Source of the DNA: an uncultured Chitinophagaceae bacterium | GTDB lineage: Bacteria; Bacteroidota; Bacteroidia; Chitinophagales; Chitinophagaceae | Reading direction: 5' to 3' | Length of the DNA: 43,236 bases | Assembly: GCA_903870685.1 (NCBI GenBank) | Contig: CAIQDX010000005.1 | Location: forward strand, 1-43,236 | Shown here: piece by piece, positions 32,743-40,264 of the stretch | How positions within the stretch are numbered: position 1 is the first letter of the stretch | How the letters are laid out: every line of letters begins with the position of its first letter | Made by a program: the position numbers and the translations under genes | The notes under the pieces: model-generated | The model's database searches: none | What the model saw: the letters and a program-made list of their open reading frames with translations, nothing else | Told to the model about the DNA's origin: nothing

Positions 32743-34266
32743 ATGAAAGTCAAAATCCTGCCAACACTGCTGTTTATCTTATTAGTAATGTTATATTCAT
32801 GTGGTAAAGTAATTACTGAAAAACCAACAACTGTGCAAACAACTACAATAGATATTGTTTCGAGTTCAAATTCAATTCCTTTATCTAAAGCTATAGGAAT
32901 TGCAATTAAGTTTTTACAAAGCAAAAACCCTAATACAACTGTAACTATTAAAAATTCTCAAACAATTATAAAAAATGGCATACCTTATTTTCATATAATA
33001 AATGCGAATAAAGGTTTTGTGGTTCTTTCCCCAGATTCTGCTTATAGCCCTTTATTAGCATATGATAATACTGGAAATTTTTCTTTTGCTCAAAATGATT
33101 TAAACGCAGGTCTTGTGCGTTGGATAAACAAACATGCACATGAACTTGATTATATAAGGAATAATAAAAACTCTTATACTGATTCTATTGTCAAAAAAAA
33201 TAAAATATTATGGAAAACTTTCGGAAATATTGATTTTACTGTTTCTAATTCTTCAAATAGTACAATAAAACCCAGAAATTTGAGTATTAGTAAACCTAAC
33301 CCGACTCCATTTTGTATCGGTTGTGGTTGCGGTGGCTGTTTACCAGGCGATCCACCAACTCTCATTTCTTCTGTTCCAGCATATAATTATACTAATTCAA
33401 TTGTAGTCCCATTCTGTGGAACATTTTGGAATCAAGGATATCCGTATAATCAATATTGTCCTGCTGGATCATTTTCAGGCGGCCATGTTCCAACAGGTTG
33501 TTTACCAACTGCAATGGCTCAAATTATGTATTACTACAAATCCCCAAGTACTTACGATTGGACTTCAATGATTAAATATATTGATGGAAATAATCCTGCA
33601 ACTCAACCGGGTCCGGCTAATGCTGCTGGATTTACTGAATCTGCGAGATTAGTACATGATATAGGAACATCATCCGGTCCAGTGTTTATAAGTGCCTTTA
33701 ATAACGGGTTATTCCCAACTGCACAATTTGCTTATTATCAGGATAAAATTACAAGTGCAGAGGATACCTATAGCCCTTATGTATTTGGCTTATTTGGATA
33801 TTCAGCTTCAAGAACAGAAACAATAACTGACCAAGTTTTTAATGGACCACAAAATTATACTGCTTATGCCGATTTATTAGTTAATGAGATAACAACTAAT
33901 AATCGACCTTGTATAATATCAGCTTTTCCTGACGAGGTTCATCCATGGTATTTAGGTCTTTCAGGCTTATTATTGTGGGTGCCAAATGGAAATGGCCATT
34001 CATGGGTATGTGATGGTAGTGATATCTCAACTTATTATTGGGGTACCACAAATACATATGTAAATTATACTGGAACATATTCTCAAACCACATATACTTC
34101 ATGGCAAACTATATCTTTGCTTCATATGAATTGGGGGGAAGGGTATTACAAACCTGGCGGCATTAATAATGATGGTTTTTATGATTGCAGTATCAATTAT
34201 ACCAACTTTCCAGGCAATATCAATTATCCATATTTTCAAACAATTATTTATAATATTCATCTTTAG
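32743..34266 (+). CDS. secreted C10 family cysteine protease (streptopain-like lipoprotein)
   Basis: The 507-aa protein begins with a lipoprotein signal (lipobox LVMLYSC, Cys20). A propeptide-like part, about residues 40-200, resembles Spi_C10 prodomains (SKAIGIAIKFL, GIPYFHIINANKGFVVLSPD). The catalytic domain has WNQGYPYNQYCP, the nucleophile Cys253 in GHVPTGCLPTAMAQIMYYY and His419 in NGNGHSWVCDG, followed by MNWGEGYYKPGGINNDGFYDC, the usual end of C10 proteases. Between pro and catalytic parts is an unusual Cys-rich linker, FCIGCGCGGCLPGDPP. It probably acts on the cell surface or outside. The next gene is a small lipoprotein. Confidence 0.92.
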   Translation: MKVKILPTLLFILLVMLYSCGKVITEKPTTVQTTTIDIVSSSNSIPLSKAIGIAIKFLQSKNPNTTVTIKNSQTIIKNGIPYFHIINANKGFVVLSPDSAYSPLLAYDNTGNFSFAQNDLNAGLVRWINKHAHELDYIRNNKNSYTDSIVKKNKILWKTFGNIDFTVSNSSNSTIKPRNLSISKPNPTPFCIGCGCGGCLPGDPPTLISSVPAYNYTNSIVVPFCGTFWNQGYPYNQYCPAGSFSGGHVPTGCLPTAMAQIMYYYKSPSTYDWTSMIKYIDGNNPATQPGPANAAGFTESARLVHDIGTSSGPVFISAFNNGLFPTAQFAYYQDKITSAEDTYSPYVFGLFGYSASRTETITDQVFNGPQNYTAYADLLVNEITTNNRPCIISAFPDEVHPWYLGLSGLLLWVPNGNGHSWVCDGSDISTYYWGTTNTYVNYTGTYSQTTYTSWQTISLLHMNWGEGYYKPGGINNDGFYDCSINYTNFPGNINYPYFQTIIYNIHL

Positions 34267-34275
34267 TTGACTTAA

Positions 34276-34734
34276 ATGAAAATATTCTATTTAATACTGA
34301 TTACAATTATTTTTTTACAAGCTTGTAAAAAGAGTGGTGGAGATATTTACTCGTCTGTACAGATTACTTATGTTGATAACAATGGACATCTTTTATTCAC
34401 CGATGGGCAAAACGGATATTATAAAGACTCTCTTAAAGTGTATGATTATCAAAATGGGGTTAAAACTTTAATTCCTCTTGGATTTTATTGGTCTCCATGG
34501 GCTAGCAGTACCATTGTTACAGGGTCTAACAATAATGATGTTATAAATCAATATACAATCAATATTATTCATTTAAAATCTGGAGTAGATGACACCCTAA
34601 AAATTCATTTATCTGGGAATCAACAATATGGTTCGCTTTATGACATTATTTGGTATAATGGAAAATTAAAGAAGAATGCAGCTTTACCATTTGATAGTAT
34701 TACTAACACTGATATCTTTACTATAATACATTAA
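34276..34734 (+). CDS. small lipoprotein downstream of the C10 protease
   Basis: The 152-aa protein has a short signal ending LQACKKSGG (lipidated Cys17) and a beta-rich mature part (SVQITYVDNNGHLLFTDG and YTINIIHLKSGVDDTLKIHL). No family is recognised. It begins 9 bases after the C10 stop and is almost certainly co-transcribed. In streptococci and Bacteroides, C10 proteases are often followed by a small dedicated inhibitor (Spi/Bfi type), so an inhibitor or chaperone role is a reasonable guess, not shown by sequence. Confidence 0.75.
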   Translation: MKIFYLILITIIFLQACKKSGGDIYSSVQITYVDNNGHLLFTDGQNGYYKDSLKVYDYQNGVKTLIPLGFYWSPWASSTIVTGSNNNDVINQYTINIIHLKSGVDDTLKIHLSGNQQYGSLYDIIWYNGKLKKNAALPFDSITNTDIFTIIH

Positions 34735-35040
34735 TATATCCAATTATGTTGGTTAACTATATAAAATGACTAAGCATGAATTAATTATTTTTATTAGAGT
34801 AAACGATCAATAAAAAATATCGGGTAAATAGGACTCTTTCAGTCAGTCTTCGATAAAAAATTAGCATAATTCTAAAAATATTTTTTTGGTTTCTAAGTCA
34901 CATGGTGAATAAAAAGTAGACTTTATAGGTAATAAATTATTCGATATTTCCTAGCAGTCTCAAATAAACGTTCCTTTTTTAAGACACTTATTGCATCATG
35001 CCATTTTTGATAAGAATTGCTGTTGCCAACTGTCAACCTA

Positions 35041-35104
35041 TTCCCAAACAAACGTTTTATTAATCAAAGTCCCATAAACTCAACATCGAACGTTTGCTTG
35101 GGAA
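35041..35104. repeat. 16-bp inverted repeat with 32-bp spacer
   Basis: TTCCCAAACAAACGTT (35041-35056) is the reverse complement of AACGTTTGCTTGGGAA (35089-35104) with a single mismatch. Confidence 0.85.
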
Positions 35105-35216
35105 ATTTTTCCGGATTATTAAAAATGTATTCTAACCCTACGGCTAAAGAATTGCTAATCTCCAGCAAATTGCTTTCTAAGCAAAAGGCAAATAATAGTT
35201 GTGCCCCAGCAGATAT
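35064..35216 (-). pseudogene. possible protein fragment, no start codon
   Basis: A 50-codon open frame on the minus strand ends with a natural-looking tail, VGLEYIFNNPEKFPKQTF, then a TGA. It has no start codon and is cut off by a stop upstream. The opposite strand has the Leu/Ser/Pro-rich composition typical of an antisense of a real gene. It vaguely resembles the end of zinc peptidases of the MtfA type; weak. Confidence 0.3.
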
Positions 35217-35230
35217 CTATTTCCTTTTGA

Positions 35231-35328
35231 TATAACCCGAGTATAACCAAGGTATAACCTAGGTATAAAGAATGTATGACCCGACATAAATAAGAGTCAG
35301 CTTATATAAGGGTTATATTTAGGTTAAT
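35231..35328. repeat. iteron-like array of eight 11-bp units (five direct, three inverted)
   Basis: Direct units start at 35231, 35242, 35253, 35264 and 35275 (TATAACCCGAG, TATAACCAAGG, TATAACCTAGG, TATAAAGAATG, TATGACCCGAC). After a 10-bp spacer, three units follow in inverted orientation at 35296-35328 (TATAAGCTGAC, TATAACCCTTA, ATTAACCTAAA on the other strand). The 11-bp period is close to one helical turn. Confidence 0.75.
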
Positions 35329-35367
35329 AATAGCTTAATTCAATAATTGCCTAAGTATTGGATATAT

Positions 35368-35475
35368 TTATCCAGGTAGAAAAGCAGGCTGAACTTTTCC
35401 TTTAGATACTATTTCAAGCAAGTAATCAGCTCTTTTGTATGGGGAAGGTATATATGCCCACATACAAACAATCAT
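35368..35475 (-). pseudogene. possible short ORF or fragment (35 aa)
   Basis: ATG-to-stop frame encoding MIVCMWAYIPSPYKRADYLL and 15 further residues ending AFLPG. It has protein-like composition but no recognisable family, and lies against the clpS promoter. It could be a remnant of a larger gene. Confidence 0.3.
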
Positions 35476-35485
35476 CCCTTCAATA

Positions 35486-35515
35486 TTTGTGTTCTAAAAG
35501 AATATTCTATTTTTG
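35486..35515 (+). promoter_or_regulatory. promoter for clpS
   Basis: TTTG at 35486-35489 and TATTTTTG at 35508-35515 with 18 bp between. The -7 box ends 5 bases before the ATG at 35521, so the message would be leaderless or nearly so. Confidence 0.7.
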
Positions 35516-35520
35516 TGGCG

Positions 35521-35835
35521 ATGTACCATTCAACTAAATATTCTGAAAGTAAACCTCGTGAAGAGAAAGAGGTGGATACGTTGGTTGAAAATATTCACCC
35601 TTTTAGTCTTATTGTTTGGAATGATGAAGTGAACACATTTGAATGGGTAATTGAGACTTTAATTGAGATCTGCGGTCATAATGAAGAGCAGGCAGAGCAA
35701 TGTGCCATGCTGATTCATACCAAAGGAAAATACGCTGTTAAATTAGGCGACTACGATACTTTAAAACCCATGTGCGATGCCATTACCGATAGAGGAATTG
35801 GTGCTACCATCGAAGAATTAGCTGTAGGTCATTGA
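35521..35835 (+). CDS. clpS: ATP-dependent Clp protease adaptor ClpS
   Basis: ClpS delivers N-degron substrates to ClpAP. The roughly 104-aa protein has a short flexible N-terminus and the core HPFSLIVWNDEVNTFEWVIETL, in which the NDE and following hydrophobic residues form the N-degron pocket; HTKGKYAVKLGDYD follows. I use the ATG at 35521 because the GTG at 35515 lies inside the -7 box. It is 55 bases upstream of aat, which creates N-degrons, so the two enzymes form a functional pair. Confidence 0.94.
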   Translation: MYHSTKYSESKPREEKEVDTLVENIHPFSLIVWNDEVNTFEWVIETLIEICGHNEEQAEQCAMLIHTKGKYAVKLGDYDTLKPMCDAITDRGIGATIEELAVGH

Positions 35836-35878
35836 TCATTTCTTCATTTTTAACTTAGCTAACTTTCATTTCAAATCT

Positions 35879-35886
35879 TATTTTTG
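35879..35886 (+). promoter_or_regulatory. -7 element TATTTTTG next to the aat start
   Basis: TATTTTTG ends 4 bases before the aat ATG at 35891. No good -33 TTTG is present. If active, it gives a leaderless aat message besides read-through from clpS. Confidence 0.5.
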
Positions 35887-35890
35887 TTGC

Positions 35891-36535
35891 ATGGCTTTGT
35901 ATGCTTTAAATGAATCTATATGGTTCCCACCGGTTGAAGAAGCTTTGCCAGATGGATTATTAGCCATGGGCGGAGATTTAAGTGTCGAAAGAATTTTATT
36001 GGCATATAAACAAGGTATTTTTCCATGGTATGATGGCGATATTCCTTTGTGGTGGTGCCCTAATCCAAGATTTGTTTTATTTCCCGATGAATTAAAAGTT
36101 AGTAAAAGCATGAAAGCATTAATTAAAAAAAATGCTTTAGAGTTTCGAATCAATCATTCTTTTGCAGAAGTGATTAATTATTGCAAAGAAACCAAGCGTG
36201 AAGGTCAGGATGGAACATGGATCAAAGATGATGTTGAAGCAGCTTACAATAATTTACATAAAATGGGATTTGCACACAGCGCTGAAACCTGGAAAGATGG
36301 AAAATTAGTTGGTGGATTATATGGCGTAAGATTGGGTAAAGTTTTTTTTGGTGAAAGCATGTTTAGTAATGAAAGTAACGCAAGCAAATTTGCATTTATA
36401 AAATATGTGGAGCAATTAAAAAAAGAAGGTGTTGTTTTGATCGACTGTCAGATCTATACAGAACACTTAGAAAGTTTAGGAGCGAAGATGATCATGCGAC
36501 AACAATTCATTCAACTATTACAGCATATTGTTTAG
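35891..36535 (+). CDS. aat: leucyl/phenylalanyl-tRNA--protein transferase
   Basis: It adds Leu or Phe from tRNA to N-terminal Lys/Arg (or Met) of proteins, creating primary destabilising residues for ClpS/ClpAP. The 214-aa protein has WFPPVEEALPDGLLAMGGDL near residues 11-30, YKQGIFPWY near 38-46, WWCPNPRFVL near 53-62, and AHSAETWKDGKLVGGLYGV with FFGESMFS near 155-162, all signatures. Its TAG shares the 4-base TTAG with the stop of the convergent DUF4294 gene. Confidence 0.95.
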   Translation: MALYALNESIWFPPVEEALPDGLLAMGGDLSVERILLAYKQGIFPWYDGDIPLWWCPNPRFVLFPDELKVSKSMKALIKKNALEFRINHSFAEVINYCKETKREGQDGTWIKDDVEAAYNNLHKMGFAHSAETWKDGKLVGGLYGVRLGKVFFGESMFSNESNASKFAFIKYVEQLKKEGVVLIDCQIYTEHLESLGAKMIMRQQFIQLLQHIV

Positions 36536-37155
36536 CTTTTGTAGCCATACATTTTTTCTACATCACGAACAATAGTTTCAATGTCTTTATCGCCACTCTT
36601 TGCATCATAATTTTGCTTTAAGCTGGTGCCGAAGAAGAAAGCGACTGTTTGATACATTGCAGCAGTAAAGTAACCTTTATATTCACCAATGATTTCGTAA
36701 CAACTGTTATTCGTTTCTCTGTAAATTAATTTCATCAAAACTTTTCCCTGATAAATAGAAAGATTGGTCAATTTATCTGTAAACTCTTTGCGCAGTTCTT
36801 TTTCTCGCGAATGAATAATTTCTTTTCTTTTTCTTTTATCAGTAACATTCACCAATTTGGCATTGATCTCATTCATTATTTTACCCGCCGTTTTTGCATA
36901 CGGATAAGTAACATAAACTGCATTACGCAATCTTGTCCATTCGGCCCAATGCTTTTGCCATTCTCTCATTAATCTTGCTCGAACTTCTACAAAAGGAAGA
37001 TAGCTCATTGGAATAGTATCGCCGGCAGGAGTAACATAGGCATACACTTTTAAGGTATCATATACGCCATGCTCTTGTGCAACAACTTTTGTGCTGAAAC
37101 AAATTGTACCAGCAAAAAGAAAAAAACAAATAATATTTTTTATCAGCCGTTGCAT
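36532..37155 (-). CDS. DUF4294 domain-containing secreted protein
   Basis: The 207-aa protein has a signal peptide (residues 1 to about 26, ending VVAQE). The conserved part runs from DTIPMSYLPFVEVRARLMREWQ near 51-72 to LRNAVYVTYPYAKTAGKIMNEI, and KVLMKLIYRETNNSCYEIIGEYKG near 143-166. This is the Bacteroidota family DUF4294, probably periplasmic, with unknown function. Its stop overlaps that of aat by four bases. Its promoter is not clear. Confidence 0.88.
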   Translation of the reverse strand: MQRLIKNIICFFLFAGTICFSTKVVAQEHGVYDTLKVYAYVTPAGDTIPMSYLPFVEVRARLMREWQKHWAEWTRLRNAVYVTYPYAKTAGKIMNEINAKLVNVTDKRKRKEIIHSREKELRKEFTDKLTNLSIYQGKVLMKLIYRETNNSCYEIIGEYKGYFTAAMYQTVAFFFGTSLKQNYDAKSGDKDIETIVRDVEKMYGYKS

Positions 37156-37213
37156 ATTTATAAAAATAGACTTTCTATTTTGTATTAATGCTGCCTGTTC
37201 AAAAAAGGTAACC

Positions 37214-39640
37214 CTAAATTGCTGTTAATGATTTTAATCGTTGATAGATCGCCATTCCAAAACCAATGGTCATCACTACTATACCAATCCATAAAACATT
37301 GATCATTGGAAATTCATACACTTTTAAAGTTATCAATTCAGTGATTGAACTACTTTCTTTTATTCCAACTTCAAATTTGCCCACATTTTGATCAGTAATT
37401 TTATTGAATTGTAAAGCCAGACTTTGTGTCTTCACTGTATCGGGAATCGAACGCAAGGTTTGCCCTTTAACAGCAACACCTGGCGATGCAGAATATCTTC
37501 TTCCATCCTTTGAAACAACAGTAAAATCAAGGAACACAGCCAATTCATCAGCATCATATCTTGCTTTTTGTTCAACAGGATTTTTTGAAACTTTATCCAA
37601 AATCATCAATCCATTACTGTAATATAAAGTATCACCAACTCTTAATTCTTTATTTCGATAAGTTGCAGTATCTGGTTTACTTTCCTGAAATGCAGAGATG
37701 TAAACAAAAATATCTTTGTACCAATAATGTTGTGAAGAAGGATTGGCCGAATAACCTTCCATGCCCTTATTTCCTTTTATCAGATCGGGATATAATTCAA
37801 AATGATCTTTACCATCTTTCGATTTAAAATCAATTTCAAAAAAACGTTTGCGTTCTCTAACATTAAAAGTGTCTGTTTTATAGGTTACCATGTATTTTCC
37901 CATATCGGTTGGTAATCCTTTAAACAAAGTAATATTTTCGGCAGGATCTTCATTTTTATCTTTTCTAAAAACAGTAATGCCCGTTGTGTTTTTACTCAAT
38001 ACATCTTTCTTTGCCGATGAGATTAAAATACCCAATAACACCAATCCAAAACCAATATGTGCAACCGATGCACCGGCAATTTTTATTTTCCCTTTCATCA
38101 CAATAAAAATATATGCTGCATTTGCAACAATAGAATAAACAGCAGCAAAAATGGCAACATGAATGGCACCTAAAAAACCAATTCCTTTTTTTGTAAAATC
38201 AATATTGCCAAACAAACTAATTGCAACACTTATCAGTAATGCAATTAAAGTAGGCAGCCAAATCTTCTTACCAAAATAACTGTTGGTAGTTTCTTTGTAT
38301 TTAAAATATTGAACTGTTGCAGTTAATAATCCAAGAATGATGGCAACAAAAATTTGAATTTGATTGTAAGCAAATTCCGGATCTTCCGAAGGTGCAATAT
38401 TAGATCCTGTAATTTTATTATAAACAGGAACAGATGTTTTTGCAGTGATGATGATGGCCGATAAAAATAAAACCAACGAACCAATAAACATCCAGAACTC
38501 ACGGCTGTAAGTGCTTTCCTCTTTAACGATGGATGGAATTGATTTATATCGCATGAAAAATAAGATCATGATCGGTACAAAAAATAACAGCACAAATGAA
38601 ACCAATTGAATAGTCATATCCGATCCAACAAATGCATGCACTGATGTATCTCCAAGTATTCCGCTTCTTGTTAAAAAAGTAGAATACAAAACCAAAATAA
38701 AAGTGATGATGTAAAAAAGATAAGTGCTGCGTAAAGAATATCCTGTTTTTTTAAACACCAGATTGCAATGCAATCCTGCAATTAAAGTTATCCATGGAAC
38801 AAGCGATGCATTTTCTACCGGATCCCAAGCCCAATAACCACCAAATGATAAACTTTCGTAAGCCCATGCTGCACCCATCATAATACCTGCACCTAAGACT
38901 GCTGCTGAGAAAGATGCCCATGGCAATACTATTTTAATCCAGTCATGTTTTTTATTTACCAAGCCCGCATAAGCATATGCAAATGGAATTATGGTTGATG
39001 CAAATCCTAAAAATAAAACCGGCGGATGAATCACCATCCAATAATTCTGCAATAAAGTATTCAAATCATTTCCTTCATGCACACGTGGTAATTGTAAATA
39101 ATTTGGATCGCTGAATAATGGTAATTCAGGCATATTATCTCTCCATAAAATAAATGGATTGTTACCCAATTTTGTTCCGAAGAAATAAATACCTATCAAC
39201 ATGGTTGCAATACAGAACTGTGCAAAATTTATAACGGTCATTACCGGTGCTTCCCAATCTTTCGATCTCCAGATCAATATCCATCCCAACACACAATGCC
39301 AAATATTCCACAATAAAAAACTTCCTGATTGATCTTCCCAAATAGAGGCAAATAAATATTTTGGTTGCAGCGAGCGTGATGAGTGATTCCAAGCAAAGAA
39401 ATATTCGTGATAATGATTAGAAACAAAAAAATAAATTATCCCGAAAATAGAAAAGACAGATACTGTTTCAACAAAAAATGAAATACGTGCAAGCCTTATC
39501 CAGCTTTTCTTTTCGTTTATATCAATTATTCTATTGGCTTTAAAATAAGCAATGGTTGCAATCAAGGAAGCAACCAAAGAAAGTATGGTAAAAAAATGCC
39601 CGAACTGTCCGGGTAGTAAATGTTCGCCTATGTATTGCAT
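37214..39640 (-). CDS. ccmF: cytochrome c maturation heme lyase CcmF/CcsA-like
   Basis: This large polytopic protein is the putative heme ligation component of cytochrome c maturation. The 808-aa protein has about 15 membrane segments, the heme-binding WWD-type signature GGYWAWDPVENASLVPWI near residues 268-285, and a periplasmic domain of about 200 residues before the last helix, as in CcmF. Conserved His residues lie in MVIHPPVLFLGF and ALIAGLHCNLVF-like stretches. It follows ccmE on the same strand with a 70-base gap. Its CcmC and CcmD partners are at 17.6-18.5 kb; ccmA, ccmB and ccmH are not in the window. Confidence 0.93.
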   Translation of the reverse strand: MQYIGEHLLPGQFGHFFTILSLVASLIATIAYFKANRIIDINEKKSWIRLARISFFVETVSVFSIFGIIYFFVSNHYHEYFFAWNHSSRSLQPKYLFASIWEDQSGSFLLWNIWHCVLGWILIWRSKDWEAPVMTVINFAQFCIATMLIGIYFFGTKLGNNPFILWRDNMPELPLFSDPNYLQLPRVHEGNDLNTLLQNYWMVIHPPVLFLGFASTIIPFAYAYAGLVNKKHDWIKIVLPWASFSAAVLGAGIMMGAAWAYESLSFGGYWAWDPVENASLVPWITLIAGLHCNLVFKKTGYSLRSTYLFYIITFILVLYSTFLTRSGILGDTSVHAFVGSDMTIQLVSFVLLFFVPIMILFFMRYKSIPSIVKEESTYSREFWMFIGSLVLFLSAIIITAKTSVPVYNKITGSNIAPSEDPEFAYNQIQIFVAIILGLLTATVQYFKYKETTNSYFGKKIWLPTLIALLISVAISLFGNIDFTKKGIGFLGAIHVAIFAAVYSIVANAAYIFIVMKGKIKIAGASVAHIGFGLVLLGILISSAKKDVLSKNTTGITVFRKDKNEDPAENITLFKGLPTDMGKYMVTYKTDTFNVRERKRFFEIDFKSKDGKDHFELYPDLIKGNKGMEGYSANPSSQHYWYKDIFVYISAFQESKPDTATYRNKELRVGDTLYYSNGLMILDKVSKNPVEQKARYDADELAVFLDFTVVSKDGRRYSASPGVAVKGQTLRSIPDTVKTQSLALQFNKITDQNVGKFEVGIKESSSITELITLKVYEFPMINVLWIGIVVMTIGFGMAIYQRLKSLTAI

Positions 39641-39710
39641 TATAATTTTTTTTCAGTCAATCGTAACGAAATATATTTATTTTTTGATGATCGATAATTA
39701 TTAAAAATAA

Positions 39711-40118
39711 TTAACTGCCAGCTTCAACATTTTTAGTAACCTGTTTTGTATCGTCTTTATATTTTGAAGGACATTTCAATAAAATATCTTTGCATTCAAA
39801 ATGATCTCCGTCAATTCTTCCTTTCAATACAATTCTTTCACTTTTTTCCATATCGGTTGGTTTAGTATTTCGATAAACCACTTTCACAGTATTTCCTAAA
39901 GTATCGATGGCTGTAAAAGAAAGATAATTTGGGTTTTTAATGGCATCATATTCCAATGGCTGATTCTTGTCAATCTTAGCAATCAAATTCACAAATTTTC
40001 CTGGTTTTTGCTGCGCAGATGCAATAGTCTCGTATGTTGTCAAATTACCGGTATAACTAATTAAAATTGTGATGGCAGCAGCTATCAGAACCAAAACTAT
40101 GATATGTGTTTTCTTCAT
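39711..40118 (-). CDS. ccmE: cytochrome c maturation protein CcmE, Cys-type
   Basis: CcmE is the membrane-anchored periplasmic heme chaperone. The 135-aa protein has one N-terminal membrane helix (about residues 5-23) and an OB-fold with KFVNLIAKIDK, VKVVYRN and IVLKGRIDGDHFECKDILL. Where E. coli CcmE has HxxxY, this protein has CPSKY: the heme-binding His is replaced by Cys, as in the CxxxY variants described from archaea and Desulfovibrio. It lies just upstream of ccmF. Confidence 0.88.
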   Translation of the reverse strand: MKKTHIIVLVLIAAAITILISYTGNLTTYETIASAQQKPGKFVNLIAKIDKNQPLEYDAIKNPNYLSFTAIDTLGNTVKVVYRNTKPTDMEKSERIVLKGRIDGDHFECKDILLKCPSKYKDDTKQVTKNVEAGS

Positions 40119-40264
40119 GTTTCTTGCTTTAAAGTTGCAAAAGTAATTCTAAAAAAGGGTTATTCCGAATGACAGTTTGCAGTATTTATACCACTTTCCG
40201 CTATTCGTAATTTTATAGATTTATTTTAACACTATTTCAATAATCCTATTTTTACAAAATTCAT

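Larger units (their letters stand above)
34735..35485. other. 750-bp stretch without a clear gene
   Basis: No convincing coding region is present. It contains a 16-bp inverted repeat (35041-35104), an 11-bp repeat array (35231-35328) and two short open minus-strand frames that read like protein fragments (35064-35216 with no start codon, 35368-35475). It may be a degraded element or a regulatory region. Confidence 0.7.

Noticed and set aside
35017-35235. 72-residue open frame on the plus strand
   Set aside because: Its composition looks like an antisense of a minus-strand protein fragment, and no start signal is present.
35341-35380. DnaA box or replication origin near the 11-bp array
   Set aside because: TTATCCAGG resembles a DnaA box only partly and no dnaA or other origin genes are near.
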